A DNA stretch of 64,000 nt from Raineyella sp. LH-20 (GCF_033110965.1 NZ_CP137003.1:992001-1056000), one strand, 5' to 3'; shown: positions 8,820 through 21,447, counted from the first letter of the stretch. Numbers and translations are program-made. Notes: a model not told the origin generated them from the sequence alone.

Positions 8820-9557
8820 TCAGCCGAGCAGGGAGGACCGGAGCAGTGCGTGCTCGGACTCGGTGAAACCGTGGGCGGCGAGGAAGTCGGCGGCGGAGCC
8901 CCATTCGGCCTCCCACCGGTCGATGATCCGGTTCATCAGCGCCGCCGGACTCGCCGTGACGAGGGCGGAGACCTCGGAGCTGACCGGGAAACCGGAGCCG
9001 TGCATCTTCGCGAGCATGGCGTCGGCCCATTGGCCGGCGAGATAGTTCGCGGTGAGCGCGTAGTCCTCGACGACGGCGTCCCGGTGCACGCCGAGCGCCA
9101 GCAGCGTGAGCGCGACCACCAGCCCGGTGCGATCCTTTCCGGCCGTGCAGTGCACGAGCACGGCCTCGCCGTCCGCATGGGCGATCTGCCGGACGGCCTC
9201 CGTCAGCCGGTCACCGTGGGCGTCGACCATCAGGTCGTACACGCTGTCGAGGTCCGCCGGCCGATCGGGCTCCACCGCCGGGCGCCCGGAGATGAAGATC
9301 GGCGTGTGCACGATCGTCACCTCCGGGAGCTCGGTCGGCTCCGCGACCGTCTCGTCGTCGGAGCGCAGGTCGACGATCCAGCGGATGCCGAGGTCGGCCA
9401 TGGACTGCTTGCCGGCCGGGGTGAGCCCGGCGAGCGCGTCGGAGCGGAAGAACCTCCCCCAGGGGATCGTGCCGCCCTCCGCCTGGTGCCCGCCCAGTTC
9501 ACGCAGGTTGTACGTGCCGTCGATGGCGAGGCGGTCGCCTCCGATGGTGCGGTCCAT
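8820..9557 (-). CDS. Tyrosine-type protein phosphatase (IphP/PtpB-like)
   Basis: 245-residue phosphatase with the Cys-x5-Arg signature HCTAGKDRTG (Cys about residue 136) and the N-terminal NLRELGG and WGRFFRSDAL motifs typical of IphP/MptpB-like enzymes, which act on phosphotyrosine, phosphoserine or phosphoinositides. The frame is open upstream, but ATG 9557 was chosen because GGAGGCAGA lies directly before it and the NLR motif is then near the N-terminus. In this operon a small-molecule phosphomonoester is a plausible substrate. It lies 47 bases after the solute-binding protein gene. Confidence 0.87.
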   Translation of the reverse strand: MDRTIGGDRLAIDGTYNLRELGGHQAEGGTIPWGRFFRSDALAGLTPAGKQSMADLGIRWIVDLRSDDETVAEPTELPEVTIVHTPIFISGRPAVEPDRPADLDSVYDLMVDAHGDRLTEAVRQIAHADGEAVLVHCTAGKDRTGLVVALTLLALGVHRDAVVEDYALTANYLAGQWADAMLAKMHGSGFPVSSEVSALVTASPAALMNRIIDRWEAEWGSAADFLAAHGFTESEHALLRSSLLG

Positions 9558-9604
9558 GTGTCTGCCTCCAGATCGTCGCGGTAGGTGTGCCGGGGTCGGG
9601 GGTG

Positions 9605-11005
9605 TTACTGGACGAGCGCCTGGGCGTCCTTCTGCGCCTGCTGCATCGTCGCCTGCGGGTCCTTGCCGAAGTAGACCGAGTTCTGCACCGCGTCGGCGAA
9701 GATCTTGCTGATCTTGGAGTAGTTGTTGCCGGGGTAGGCGTCCCACGACTGCAGCTGCTGCAGCTGGGAGACGTTCACCTGAGCGCCCGGGGTGGCGGCG
9801 TACCAGGCGGCGAGCGGACCCTTCGGGTCGCTGGCCATGGTGTCCCGCAGCGGGACGTACCCGATCTTGGTGGTGATGTCATACACGGCCTCGGGACCGG
9901 TCATGAACTGGATGAACTCCCACGCGGCCGCCTGCTTCTTCGGGTCGGCCTTGTCGTGGTGCACCATGAACAGCGCTGAGCCGGAGTTCGTCGGGGCCGG
10001 GGTGTGACCGGGGAACGACGGCATCTTGGTCGCCGCGAGCGTCCAGCCACCGGCCTTGGCCGCTGCCAGGTAGGTGGCCGAGGAGTTCGAGGTGTTCAGC
10101 TGGACGAGCGCCTGGCCCTTGGAGAAGTTCGTGATCTGGGTCGTCACGTCGGCGTTCATCAGCACACCGTCGTCATAGAGCTTGCGCATCGCGCTGACGG
10201 CCGCGACGGATCCCTCGTCGCCGAACTGGATGGACTTCTTGTCGGCGGAGACGATCGAGCCGCCGTCGGACTTGATGATGCCTTGCATGCACCAGTCGCC
10301 GCCGGTGGCGGCGCAGGTCACGCTGATCGGGGTCTTGTGCCCGGCCGCGACCAGCTTCTTGCCGATGGCGTCGATGTCGTCCCAGGTCGGCGCGTCGGGC
10401 ATCGTGATCCCGGCGGCGTCCAGGGCGGACTTGTTGTACCAGAGCACCGGCGTCGAGAAGACGTACGGCACGCCCCACGTCTTGCCGTTCTCGTTCGCCA
10501 GCGTCTGGGCGTTCTTGTTGTATGCCCAGGTGCCGGGGTAGGTGGTGCTGGTGTTGACGCCGGCGAAAGCGGTGTCGAGGGCCTTCTGGCCGACGAGATC
10601 CGAGATCGGATCGACGACGCCCTGCGTGCTCATCCAGTCGAGTGCGTCGAAGGTCTCCTGGGCGACGTCGGGGGCCTGACCGGCGAGCAGCTCGGCCTGG
10701 AGGTTGGCGGCGTACGCCGTGTTCGAGCCGGTGAGGTTGGCCGGGGCCTGGGGAGTGACCGTGATGTTCGGGTGCTGCGCCTCGAACTTCGAGATCAGCG
10801 TGGTGATCGTCTCGGCCCAGGTGCCGCCCTGGGCGATGTTGTAGCTCTCGAAGCTGATGCTCACCTTGTCGTCGGGGCTGAGGGTCGGCAACGTGCCGTT
10901 CTCGGGGCTGCCGGCGGAGGAGGTGGTGCCGCCCATACAGGCGGTCAGCATCAGGGCCGAGGCGAGGCCGGCCGCCGCAGCGGCGATGCCCTTGGAAACG
11001 CGCAT
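9605..11005 (-). CDS. ABC transporter solute-binding lipoprotein, family 1
   Basis: 466 residues. A lipoprotein signal peptide ends in the lipobox LTAC (Cys about residue 23), so the protein is anchored outside the cytoplasmic membrane. It then shows the family 1 sugar-binding fold, for example FEAQHPNITV, LLAGQAPDV, GVPYVFSTPVLWYNK and the C-terminal AAWEFIQFM. AAGGAG precedes the start. The binding-protein gene directly follows the ATPase gene, and the permeases follow further on, so the transporter is complete. Relatives bind oligosaccharides, glycerol-3-phosphate or glycerophosphodiesters; the phosphatases in the operon favour the phosphorylated options. Confidence 0.92.
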   Translation of the reverse strand: MRVSKGIAAAAAGLASALMLTACMGGTTSSAGSPENGTLPTLSPDDKVSISFESYNIAQGGTWAETITTLISKFEAQHPNITVTPQAPANLTGSNTAYAANLQAELLAGQAPDVAQETFDALDWMSTQGVVDPISDLVGQKALDTAFAGVNTSTTYPGTWAYNKNAQTLANENGKTWGVPYVFSTPVLWYNKSALDAAGITMPDAPTWDDIDAIGKKLVAAGHKTPISVTCAATGGDWCMQGIIKSDGGSIVSADKKSIQFGDEGSVAAVSAMRKLYDDGVLMNADVTTQITNFSKGQALVQLNTSNSSATYLAAAKAGGWTLAATKMPSFPGHTPAPTNSGSALFMVHHDKADPKKQAAAWEFIQFMTGPEAVYDITTKIGYVPLRDTMASDPKGPLAAWYAATPGAQVNVSQLQQLQSWDAYPGNNYSKISKIFADAVQNSVYFGKDPQATMQQAQKDAQALVQ

Positions 11006-11078
11006 GAGTCAGTTACTCCTTGGTGAGGGGGTGCAGAGGCGAGGGGGTGGGGGCGTCGGAAGGCAGGACGAGCGGGGG

Positions 11079-12191
11079 TCAGTGGGCCCCGACGAGGACG
11101 TCCTGCGGCTCCGGGATCCACTCCATGCGACGGCCGGTGGCCTTGTCGAAGAGGTGGATCGCGTCGAGGTGGGCGCCCAGCGAGAGCTGCTGGCCGCGGG
11201 TGAGGGCGACCTCGCGGGCGCCCTTGCCGATGATCAACTGGTCGCCCACCCGCAGATAGACGACCTGCTCGCTGCCGAGATTCTCGAGACGCTCGATCGT
11301 TCCGGTGATCCGCATGGCGCCGTCGTCGGCTCGGGCGACGCGGAGGTGCTCGGGGCGTACGCCGATGACGATGTCGTGCGCTGCGACCTCACCCGGCCAC
11401 AGCTTCGAGGTGATCCCGGCCGTCTCCGCGTGGATGTACCCGCCGGAGCAGGTCAGGTGGCCCTCGATGAGGTTCATCGGCGGTGTGCCGATGAACCCGG
11501 CGACGAAGACGGAGGCCGGCGTGTCGTAGACCTCGGCGGGCGTGCCGATCTGCTCGATCCGGCCCGCGTTGAGGACGACGATCTTCGTCGCCATCGTCAT
11601 CGCCTCGACCTGGTCGTGGGTCACGTAGAGGAACGTCGCCTGCAGCCGCTCGTGCAGCTCCGAGAGCTCCTGGCGGGTGCTGGTCCGCAGTTTCGCATCG
11701 AGGTTGGACAGCGGCTCATCCATCAGGTACGCACTGGGCTGCCGGACGAGGGCCCGACCGACGGCGACCCGCTGGCGCTGGCCTCCCGACAGCTCGCGCG
11801 GCTTGCGAGCGAGCAGGTTCTCCAGGCCCAGGGTGGTGGCGACCTCGAGGACGCGACGCTGACGCTCCTCTTTGGAGAGCCGAAGCACGGTGAGCGGGAA
11901 GGCGAGGTTCTTCTCCACCGAAAGGTGCGGGTAGAGCGCATAGCTCTGGAACACCATGGCCAGGTTGCGCTTCTTCGGCGGGAGTGACGTGACGGCCTGG
12001 CCGTCGATGAGGATCTGCCCGCTGGTCGGCTCCAGCAGTCCGGCGATCATCCGCAGCAGGGTCGTCTTGCCGCACCCACTGGGGCCGAGCAGGACACCGA
12101 AGTCCCCGTCATCGAAGGTCAGACTGATGTCATCGACGGCGCGATGACCCTTGAATTGCTGGGTGAGGCCGATGATGTCGATGCGGCTCAC
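11079..12191 (-). CDS. ABC transporter ATP-binding protein, MalK/UgpC type
   Basis: 370 residues: Walker A GPSGCGKTT, Q-loop region AMVFQSYALYPH, signature LSGGQRQRV, Walker B AYLMDEPLSNLD, switch histidine in YVTHDQ, then a C-terminal OB-type regulatory domain (GVRPEHLRVA). This is the CUT1 ATPase that powers the two permeases. Translation starts at GTG 12191 with GGAGGAG upstream. It is the first structural gene of the operon, 271 bases after the RpiR regulator. The regulatory domain allows control by PTS IIA-like partners in relatives; none is visible here. Confidence 0.93.
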   Translation of the reverse strand: MSRIDIIGLTQQFKGHRAVDDISLTFDDGDFGVLLGPSGCGKTTLLRMIAGLLEPTSGQILIDGQAVTSLPPKKRNLAMVFQSYALYPHLSVEKNLAFPLTVLRLSKEERQRRVLEVATTLGLENLLARKPRELSGGQRQRVAVGRALVRQPSAYLMDEPLSNLDAKLRTSTRQELSELHERLQATFLYVTHDQVEAMTMATKIVVLNAGRIEQIGTPAEVYDTPASVFVAGFIGTPPMNLIEGHLTCSGGYIHAETAGITSKLWPGEVAAHDIVIGVRPEHLRVARADDGAMRITGTIERLENLGSEQVVYLRVGDQLIIGKGAREVALTRGQQLSLGAHLDAIHLFDKATGRRMEWIPEPQDVLVGAH

Positions 12192-12210
12192 AGAAGCTCC
12201 TCCGGCTCAT

Positions 12211-12254
12211 GGAATCTCGTTTCCCGATCTGGTTTCGATTGGGATTCTCGTTAC
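12211..12254 (-). promoter_or_regulatory. Direct repeat, candidate operator of the ABC operon
   Basis: GGAATCTCGTTTCC (12211-12224) and GGGATTCTCGTTAC (12241-12254) are similar repeats exactly 30 bases apart, three helical turns, directly upstream of the ATPase start. They lie where the RpiR-family protein would need to act. The remainder of the 12255-12462 gap shows nothing else recognisable. Confidence 0.4.
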
Positions 12255-12462
12255 ATGGGTATCCTGAGGAGCGCGGGTGAACAGCGCGAGACGTGCTGGG
12301 GACGATGGACCGAAGTGGTCATGAACACTGCCGGACCCAGCAGGGTGTCCGATGAGTCCGGCGGATGCCGCAAGGATCCGGCCTGATAGGTCCGGTGGAC
12401 GCCACGCGGGGCGGACGGGTGCCACCCGAAGCGCACGGGTGCCGCGTGAAGCGGCAGGAGGC

Positions 12463-13347
12463 CTACTCGGTGTCCTGCTCCGTTGACCCCTCGAGCACGT
12501 CGATGGCCTCGTCCATCACGGCGTGATCGGTGGCCGGCTTGCCCAGAGCGGCAGAGACACCGGTCTGCAGGGCGGTGAACAACACGACCTGCGCCAGGTT
12601 GCCGGAGATGGCGCCGCTCGCCCAGTTGACGGCGAACGTGCTGCACACCAGCGTGATCGCACTGGCATCCTCGAGTCGGGTGCGCAGGTAGCCGGTCGCG
12701 GCGACGACGGTGGCCCCCGCATTGCCGGCGGCCTCCGCGACCCGGAGGGTTGCGCTGTTCGTGCCGCTCGAGGAGATGCAGAAGCACACGTCGCCCGGTG
12801 CGAGCGACCGGGCGGTCAACTGCTGCACCACCGAGTCCGCCGGTGCCTCGTTCGGTCGTCCGGAGGACATCAACCCGAGCGAGAGGAGCTGGGCCATCGG
12901 CCCCGACGCGCCGTTGCCGGCGATGAGCACCCGTCGTGCCCCGGCGATCGCGGCCACCGCGCGGTCGAACGCCTCGAAATCGAGCGGCCCGATCGCACGG
13001 CCGAGCTCGTCGCCGGCCGAGCGGAACAGGCCCGGCAGCCAATCGCGGCCGGCACCTTCACCCGACGGCACCATCGGCGCGGGTCCCGTGGGCAGGTCGC
13101 GCAGCAGGAGCAACCGCAGATGCTGGAATCCCTTGAACCCCATGCTCTGACAGGCGCGGATCACCGTCGCCGCCGAGGTCCTGGTGCGGCCGGCGAGATC
13201 GGCGGCCGACATCATCGCGACGTCCTGCGGATGCCGGACGATCTCACGCGCGACGCGCTGTTCGCTCGGCACCAGCGCCGGGACCAGCGAGCCGATGTAG
13301 GCGACGGTGCCGCCCAGAGGTGGGTCCGCGGGGCCGCAGTCAGTCAC
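12463..13347 (-). CDS. RpiR/MurR-family transcriptional regulator with SIS domain
   Basis: 294 residues. The N-terminal HTH_6 domain (about 15-90) contains RTRTSAATVIRACQSMGFKG, the family's recognition helix region. The C-terminal SIS domain (about 120-270) has GNGASGPMAQ and CISSSGTN, the phosphosugar-binding loops. RpiR proteins sense phosphorylated sugars and repress or activate adjacent catabolic genes. It is co-directional with and immediately upstream of the ABC operon, so control of that operon is the natural inference, and a phosphosugar effector agrees with the phosphatases there. Confidence 0.9.
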   Translation of the reverse strand: MTDCGPADPPLGGTVAYIGSLVPALVPSEQRVAREIVRHPQDVAMMSAADLAGRTRTSAATVIRACQSMGFKGFQHLRLLLLRDLPTGPAPMVPSGEGAGRDWLPGLFRSAGDELGRAIGPLDFEAFDRAVAAIAGARRVLIAGNGASGPMAQLLSLGLMSSGRPNEAPADSVVQQLTARSLAPGDVCFCISSSGTNSATLRVAEAAGNAGATVVAATGYLRTRLEDASAITLVCSTFAVNWASGAISGNLAQVVLFTALQTGVSAALGKPATDHAVMDEAIDVLEGSTEQDTE

Positions 13348-13401
13348 GCCCTTTGTCTACCACGAAGCGGGTCGTCACCGTGCGCGGCGCTGCGAGGCCG
13401 G

Positions 13402-14772
13402 TCAGAGCAGGTGCAGGGCAGGATCATCCAGCGCGTACGTCCGCACCGGTCCCGGCCCGGTCTCCGCGGTCTCGAAACGTACGGTGACCCGGCCCAGCCC
13501 GGTCCCCCAGATCCAGCCCGGCCCCATCTCGTCGTGCATCACGTCGGCCCCCGGCAGCCACCGGGGCGCCCGCCGCTCGAGGGTCTCCGCGGCGGTCCCT
13601 TCCGGCACCGACGACCCCGACCCGTCCGACCCCGCCGGCCCGCCCGACCCCGACGCCCCGCCCGGCACGACCTCCTCGTGGTCCTCGCGCGCCTCGAACA
13701 GCCGGTCCTGGGCCACCGTCGTCAGGCCCGACACCCCGACGCCGAGGAGGCGTACGCCCTGGTCGAGTTGCTCCAGCCGGAGCCCGCTGAGCAGGTCGGT
13801 CGCCTCGGCGGCGACCACCTCGGCGCTGTCGGTGGCGCCCTCCAGGGTGCGGGAGCGGGTCCAGGTGGTGAAGTCGTGCAGCCGCACCTTGAGCGTCACC
13901 GTCCGGGCGAAGACGCCCATCGCCCGCATCCGCTGGGCCACCAGCCGGGCGTCGCGGACGATCCGGGGGATCATCTCGTCGCGGCCGGCCAGGTCGGTCT
14001 CGAAGGTGTCCTCGACCGAGATCGACTTGCGGTCCCGGTCCGGCGACACACCGCGGTCGTCGCGGGCGAAGGCCAGGGCGTGCAACGCCGTGCCGTACGC
14101 CCGGCCCAGTTCGCGGACCAGCTCGTGCTCCGAGCGCGACTGCAGGTCAGCGACGGTCGCCACCCCGAGCCGGGCCAACCGGTCGAAGGTCGCCGGGCCG
14201 ACCCCGGGGATCACCCGCACCGACAGCGGTGCGATGGTCTCCACCTCAGTGCCCGGGACCACCAGGTGGATGCCGTCGGGCTTGTCCAGCTCGGAGGCGA
14301 GCTTCGCGATGAACTTCGACGACCCCAGCCCGATCGAGCAGGTCAGCCCACCGGTCCGCTCGGCGACCTCGGCCTTGACCCGGCCGGCCAGGGCGAGCAC
14401 CGACGCGTCGGTGAGGTCGAGCGGCTCACGGGCGGCGGCGAGGTCCACGAACGCCTCGTCCAACGACAGCGGCTCGACCAGCGGGGAGAGGTCCTCCAGG
14501 ATGCCCATCACGATCCGGCTGGCCGCCCGGTAGGCGCCGAACCGGCCGGCCAGGAACGCGGCGTTGGGGCACAGCCGGCGCGCCTCGTGCATCGGCATCG
14601 CCGAGTGCACGCCGTACGTCCTGGCCTCGTACGACGCGGTGGAGACCACCCCGCGCTGTCCGAGCCCGCCGACCACGACCGGCTTGCCGCGCAACGACGG
14701 CTTGTCGCGCTGCTCGACCGAGGCGAAGAACGCGTCGAGGTCGAGATGCATGATCGAGGCCTGCCGGCGCAT
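13402..14772 (-). CDS. dinB: DNA polymerase IV (Y-family translesion polymerase)
   Basis: 456 residues. The palm starts with MHLDLDAFFASVEQRD (metal-binding Asp residues), followed by KPVVVGG, YEARTYGV, SLDEAFVDL (catalytic acidic pair), the helix-hairpin-helix VIPGVGPATFDRLARLG and a little-finger domain. An actinobacterial C-terminal extension follows a Gly/Ser-rich linker and contains GWIWGTGLGRVTVRFET. It synthesises past DNA lesions and is error-prone. The stop is 54 bases from the RpiR start and probably unrelated to it. No LexA-type GAAC-N4-GTTC box was noticed just upstream. Confidence 0.93.
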   Translation of the reverse strand: MRRQASIMHLDLDAFFASVEQRDKPSLRGKPVVVGGLGQRGVVSTASYEARTYGVHSAMPMHEARRLCPNAAFLAGRFGAYRAASRIVMGILEDLSPLVEPLSLDEAFVDLAAAREPLDLTDASVLALAGRVKAEVAERTGGLTCSIGLGSSKFIAKLASELDKPDGIHLVVPGTEVETIAPLSVRVIPGVGPATFDRLARLGVATVADLQSRSEHELVRELGRAYGTALHALAFARDDRGVSPDRDRKSISVEDTFETDLAGRDEMIPRIVRDARLVAQRMRAMGVFARTVTLKVRLHDFTTWTRSRTLEGATDSAEVVAAEATDLLSGLRLEQLDQGVRLLGVGVSGLTTVAQDRLFEAREDHEEVVPGGASGSGGPAGSDGSGSSVPEGTAAETLERRAPRWLPGADVMHDEMGPGWIWGTGLGRVTVRFETAETGPGPVRTYALDDPALHLL

Positions 14773-14854
14773 CCCGCACCCCCTCGTCGTCGGACACCGG
14801 TGTCCCCCACCGGCTCGTGTCGAGGGTACCGAGCGGCGCCGGCTCAGCGCCTGC

Positions 14855-16276
14855 TCAGCACTCAGGGACGTTGACCGCCAGACCGCCCATCGCGGTCTCC
14901 TTGTACTTGCTGCTCATGTCTCGGCCGGTCTCCCGCATGGTGACGATCACCTCGTCGAGGGTGACCACGTGGGAGCCGTCACCCCACACGGCCATCCTGG
15001 CCGCGTTGATGGCCTCGGCGGCCGCGATCGCGTTGCGCTCGATGCACGGCACCTGGACCAGACCGCCGACCGGGTCGCAGGTGAGGCCGAGGTGGTGCTC
15101 CATGGCGATCTCGGCGGCGTTCTCGACCTGGGCGGGGGTGCCGCCGAGGATCTCCGCCAGACCGGCGGCCGCCATCGACGACGCCGACCCCACCTCGCCC
15201 TGGCAGCCCACCTCGGCCCCGGAGATCGACGCCTGTTCCTTGAAGAGCACGCCGACGGCACCCGAGGTGAGCAGGAAACGCACCACGACGTCCTCCTGCG
15301 CCGGCACCAGCGGGGGGTTCAGCCGGCCGAGGGCATGCCGACGCACCCGCGGGCAGTAGTGCAGGGCGTGGTGCAGCACGGCGGGGATGATCCCGGCGGC
15401 ACCGTTCGTCGGCGCGGTGACGATCCGCCCGCCGGAGGCGTTCTCCTCGGTGACGGCCAGCGCGACGAGATTCGCCCATTCCTGCCAGTACGCGGGATCC
15501 CGCGACGGGTCCTCGGCGAGCAGCCGGGCGTACCAGCCCGGAGCGCGGCGGCGGACCTTGAGCGGCCCGGGCAGCTGCCCCTCGCGGCGCAGCCCGGAGA
15601 TGATGCTCGCCTCCATCACCTCCCAGATCCGCAGCAGTCCGGCGCGGATCTCCGGCTCGGTGCGCGATGCCCGCTCATTGGCGAGCATCACCGCACCGAT
15701 CGACACCCGTCCCCGGGCGCAGTGACCGAGCAGCTCGGCGGAGGTCCGGAACGGGAACGGCAGCTGCTGTCGGGTCTCGCGGAGCTCCTGGCGAACCGCG
15801 GCCTCCTCCCCCTCGCGGACGACGAAGCCTCCACCGACCGAGAAGAACGTCTCGTCGTACCGGACCGCTCCGTCGGCATCGGCGAGGCGGAACCGCATGC
15901 CGTTCGTGTGCCGCGGCAGGACCGTGAGCGGGTGCAGTCCGATGTCCTCGGTCCCGAAGGGGAGCGAACAGACGCCGCCGAGCAGCAGCGGCCCGCCGGC
16001 GGCGAGGGCCGCCAGGCGTTCCTCGACCTGCGCCGGGAGGGCCTCCTCCGGTTCGAGGCCCTCCAGCCCGAGCAGGACAGCCGTCAGCGTGCCGTGGCCC
16101 CGTCCGGTCGCCGCCAGCGATCCGTACAGGTCCACCTGGAGCGAGCAGGGTCGGGTGAGCAGCCCTCGCTCGCGCAGCTCGTGCGCGACGGTGGCGCCGG
16201 CGCGCATCGGCCCCACGGTGTGGGAACTCGACGGACCGATGCCGACGGTGAAGAGATCGAAGACGCCGACGACCAT
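14855..16276 (-). CDS. sdaA: L-serine dehydratase (iron-sulfur type)
   Basis: 473 residues. Deaminates L-serine to pyruvate and ammonia using a [4Fe-4S] cluster. The N-terminal beta domain starts [20 protein letters not shown]; the C-terminal domain carries the cluster cysteines in [21 protein letters not shown] and VPCIERN. A single-chain enzyme with fused alpha and beta parts is usual for this class. ATG 16276 was chosen because AAGGAGGTGCC precedes it. It follows gcvH on the same strand, so glycine cleavage products that become serine (through SHMT elsewhere) can be drained to pyruvate. Confidence 0.95.
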   Translation of the reverse strand: MVVGVFDLFTVGIGPSSSHTVGPMRAGATVAHELRERGLLTRPCSLQVDLYGSLAATGRGHGTLTAVLLGLEGLEPEEALPAQVEERLAALAAGGPLLLGGVCSLPFGTEDIGLHPLTVLPRHTNGMRFRLADADGAVRYDETFFSVGGGFVVREGEEAAVRQELRETRQQLPFPFRTSAELLGHCARGRVSIGAVMLANERASRTEPEIRAGLLRIWEVMEASIISGLRREGQLPGPLKVRRRAPGWYARLLAEDPSRDPAYWQEWANLVALAVTEENASGGRIVTAPTNGAAGIIPAVLHHALHYCPRVRRHALGRLNPPLVPAQEDVVVRFLLTSGAVGVLFKEQASISGAEVGCQGEVGSASSMAAAGLAEILGGTPAQVENAAEIAMEHHLGLTCDPVGGLVQVPCIERNAIAAAEAINAARMAVWGDGSHVVTLDEVIVTMRETGRDMSSKYKETAMGGLAVNVPEC

Positions 16277-16404
16277 GTCGGGCACCTCCTTGGGTCGGAT
16301 GTGTCGGGCGGGCTGCGGATCAGCCGCGGCGCCCGGGCGCCATTGCCGGGGCGGCTGCGTGACCGCCGACGCCGTCTGGCCCGGTGGCGTCGGCGGTCGT
16401 CGGC

Positions 16405-16788
16405 TCAGGCGAGTTCGCCGCCGTTGCGCTCGAGATACTCCTCGGCCGAGAGCAGGGTGCCCTCGGCGGACATCTCGACGGTGAAGAGCCAACCGGCGCC
16501 GTACGGGTCCTCGTTGACCAGGGCGGGATCGTCGAGCACCGCCTGGTTCACCTCGACCACGGTGCCGGTGGCCGGCGCGTACAGGTCGGAGACGCTCTTG
16601 GTCGACTCGATCTCACCGCAGGGATCGCCGGCGGCGAGCTCGGTGCCCGCCTCGGGCAGCTCGAGGTGGACGACGTCACCGAGCGCCTCGACGGCGATCG
16701 CGGTGACGCCCACCCTGGCGGGCGTCACCGCGGTGTCGAGCCACTCGTGGTCCTCGGAGTAGCGGAGGCCGGCCTTGACTGTGCTCAT
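16405..16788 (-). CDS. gcvH: Glycine cleavage system H protein
   Basis: 127-residue lipoyl carrier that shuttles the aminomethyl group between GcvP, GcvT and the L protein. The lipoylated lysine is in [12 protein letters not shown] (about residue 62), and the start YSEDHEWL and end region GAGWLF are typical. The 160 bases between gcvT and gcvH (16789-16948) are rich in GGTGCTGG words and contain no gene. Confidence 0.95.
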   Translation of the reverse strand: MSTVKAGLRYSEDHEWLDTAVTPARVGVTAIAVEALGDVVHLELPEAGTELAAGDPCGEIESTKSVSDLYAPATGTVVEVNQAVLDDPALVNEDPYGAGWLFTVEMSAEGTLLSAEEYLERNGGELA

Positions 16789-16948
16789 CTGGATGCTCCT
16801 GTGCTGGTGGATCGCTGGCGATGCGGTGTGCTGGTGCGGTCGTGGATCGGATCGGTGCTGGCTGGTCGGTGCTGGCGGATCAGGTGGCGGGCGTGCCGGT
16901 GGGTCGGCGCGACCGTGCCGGGGCGGTGTCTGCGAGGGGCCGTGGTGG

Positions 16949-18118
16949 TTATCGCTGCCGCCGGTAGAACGGCAGGGCGACGACCTCGAACGGCTCGGGC
17001 CGGCCGCGCAGGTCGACGTCGAGCCGGGTGCCGGGCTCGCTGAGGTCGACCGGGACGTACGCCAGCGCGATCGGGTGGCCGAGGGTCGGGCTGGGCAGGC
17101 CGGAGGTCACCTCGCCCACCGGGCTGCCGTCCCGGAGCACGGTGTAGTGCGAGCGGGCCGCTCGGCGCCCGAGTCCCTGCAGGCCGACCAGCCGCCGCCC
17201 GCTGGTGGTGCCCACGCCGTCGTCCCTCTGCTGTTGCAGGGCCGTACGCCCGACGAAGTCGCCCTCCTTCCCGAGGGCGACGACGCCACCGAGGCCCGCT
17301 TCGTACGGCGAGACCTCCCGGGAGAGTTCGTTGCCGTAGAGCGGCATCCCCGCCTCGAGCCGCAGCGAGTCGCGGCAGGCCAGGCCGCAGGGGATCAGGC
17401 CGCTCCCCTGCCCGGCCTCCGCGAGCGCCGCCCAGAGGGCGGGCGCGACGTCGTTGTCGACGAAGAGCTCGAAGCCGTCCTCCCCCGTGTAACCGGTCCT
17501 CGCCACCAAGGCCCGGTGGCCGGCCACGGTGGCCCGGGCGCAGGAGTAGTACTTCAGGGCACCGACCCGCGCGGCGTCCTCGGTGGACAGCAGGGAGAGC
17601 AGGATCGCAGCGGCGTGTGGACCCTGCACCGCGAGCAGGGAGGTCTCGGCCGACGCGTCGTGCACCGTGACGTCGAAGCCGGCGGCCCGCTCCTCGAGGG
17701 CGGCGACGACGATCGGCGCGTTGCCCGCGTTGGGCACCACGAGGTAGTCGTCCTCGGCCAGCCGGTAGACGATCAGGTCGTCGATGATCCCGCCGTCCGC
17801 AGCGCAGATCAGCGAGTACTTCGCCTTGCCGACGGCGATCGCCGACAGCCGGCCGACCAGGGCGTGGTCGAGGAAGGCACCCGCCGCCGGCCCGGTGGCC
17901 CGGACCTCGCCCATGTGGGACAGGTCGAAGAGCCCGGCGGCCTCGCGGACGGTGCGGTGTTCGGCGAGCTCGGAGCCGTACTTCAGCGGCATCTGCCAGC
18001 CGCCGAAGTCGGTGAAGTGGGCCCCCAGGCTCTCGTGCACGGCGTGCAGCGCGGTGAGCCGGGGGGACGCGGTCTCGGGGATGTCCTGCGACGTGTTTTC
18101 GGGGGTGTCCTGCGACAT
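16949..18118 (-). CDS. gcvT: Glycine cleavage system T protein, aminomethyltransferase
   Basis: 389 residues. Transfers the methylene group to tetrahydrofolate and releases ammonia. Family motifs are visible: HESLGAHFTDFGGWQMPL, FDLSHMGEV, RTGYTGEDGFEL and the folate-site region GLACRDSLRLEAGMPLYG. ATG 18118 has AAGGACC upstream and was preferred over the longer open frame. The N-terminus has an extra Thr/Ser/Glu-rich stretch. It starts 28 bases after the gcvP stop. Confidence 0.95.
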   Translation of the reverse strand: MSQDTPENTSQDIPETASPRLTALHAVHESLGAHFTDFGGWQMPLKYGSELAEHRTVREAAGLFDLSHMGEVRATGPAAGAFLDHALVGRLSAIAVGKAKYSLICAADGGIIDDLIVYRLAEDDYLVVPNAGNAPIVVAALEERAAGFDVTVHDASAETSLLAVQGPHAAAILLSLLSTEDAARVGALKYYSCARATVAGHRALVARTGYTGEDGFELFVDNDVAPALWAALAEAGQGSGLIPCGLACRDSLRLEAGMPLYGNELSREVSPYEAGLGGVVALGKEGDFVGRTALQQQRDDGVGTTSGRRLVGLQGLGRRAARSHYTVLRDGSPVGEVTSGLPSPTLGHPIALAYVPVDLSEPGTRLDVDLRGRPEPFEVVALPFYRRQR

Positions 18119-18146
18119 GGTGGGGTCCTTCGTCGGGGCGGGGCCG

Positions 18147-21080
<2,934 letters not shown>

Positions 21081-21135
21081 GAGGAACTCCGCGGGACGGG
21101 CCGGCTGACGCCGGCATCGGCTGGGTTCCTCTCCG

Positions 21136-21317
21136 CTCTGTAGGGGACCTGAGAGTTTCCGCCGGCCTGAGCCGGCTTGCACCGTCGGTGAGCCCGGCGG
21201 ACCGGACTGCTTTCCAGAGTTGCCTTGCTGTGGCGGTACAGGGGCCTGAGAGATTCCCGGAGAGGTGTTGCTCCTACGGCGCCTGCGGACTCACGTCCGC
21301 AGGACTCTCCCGCCACA
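21136..21317 (-). promoter_or_regulatory. Tandem glycine riboswitch of the gcv-sdaA operon
   Basis: Read on the minus strand, two similar domains follow each other. Aptamer 1 (21317-21230) is closed by GTGGCGG/CCGCCAC arms and contains GGGAGAGTCC, GCGCCGTAGGAGCAA and CTCTCAGGC. Aptamer 2 (21219-21136) is closed by CTCTG/CAGAG arms and contains CACCGACGGTGCAAGCC and CTCTCAGG. These are the conserved cores of class glycine riboswitches, which in this tandem form usually switch gcv genes on when glycine is high. The start codon of gcvP is 55 bases downstream. Confidence 0.9.
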
Positions 21318-21447
21318 ACTCGGAAGGCATCGCCCTTCGGCGACTTGCACCGCAAACTACTCGCTGGCCGGGCGGTCGGCAAGCTGCCCGCGGCAGTGGT
21401 CCGGTTACGGTCAGGTGGCGACCGCGGCCGCTCCTTATCATGGCCGC

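Noticed and set aside
12523-14874. Rightward open frame of about 780 codons opposite RpiR and dinB
   Set aside because: Antisense shadow of two well-defined genes; no start signal or family.
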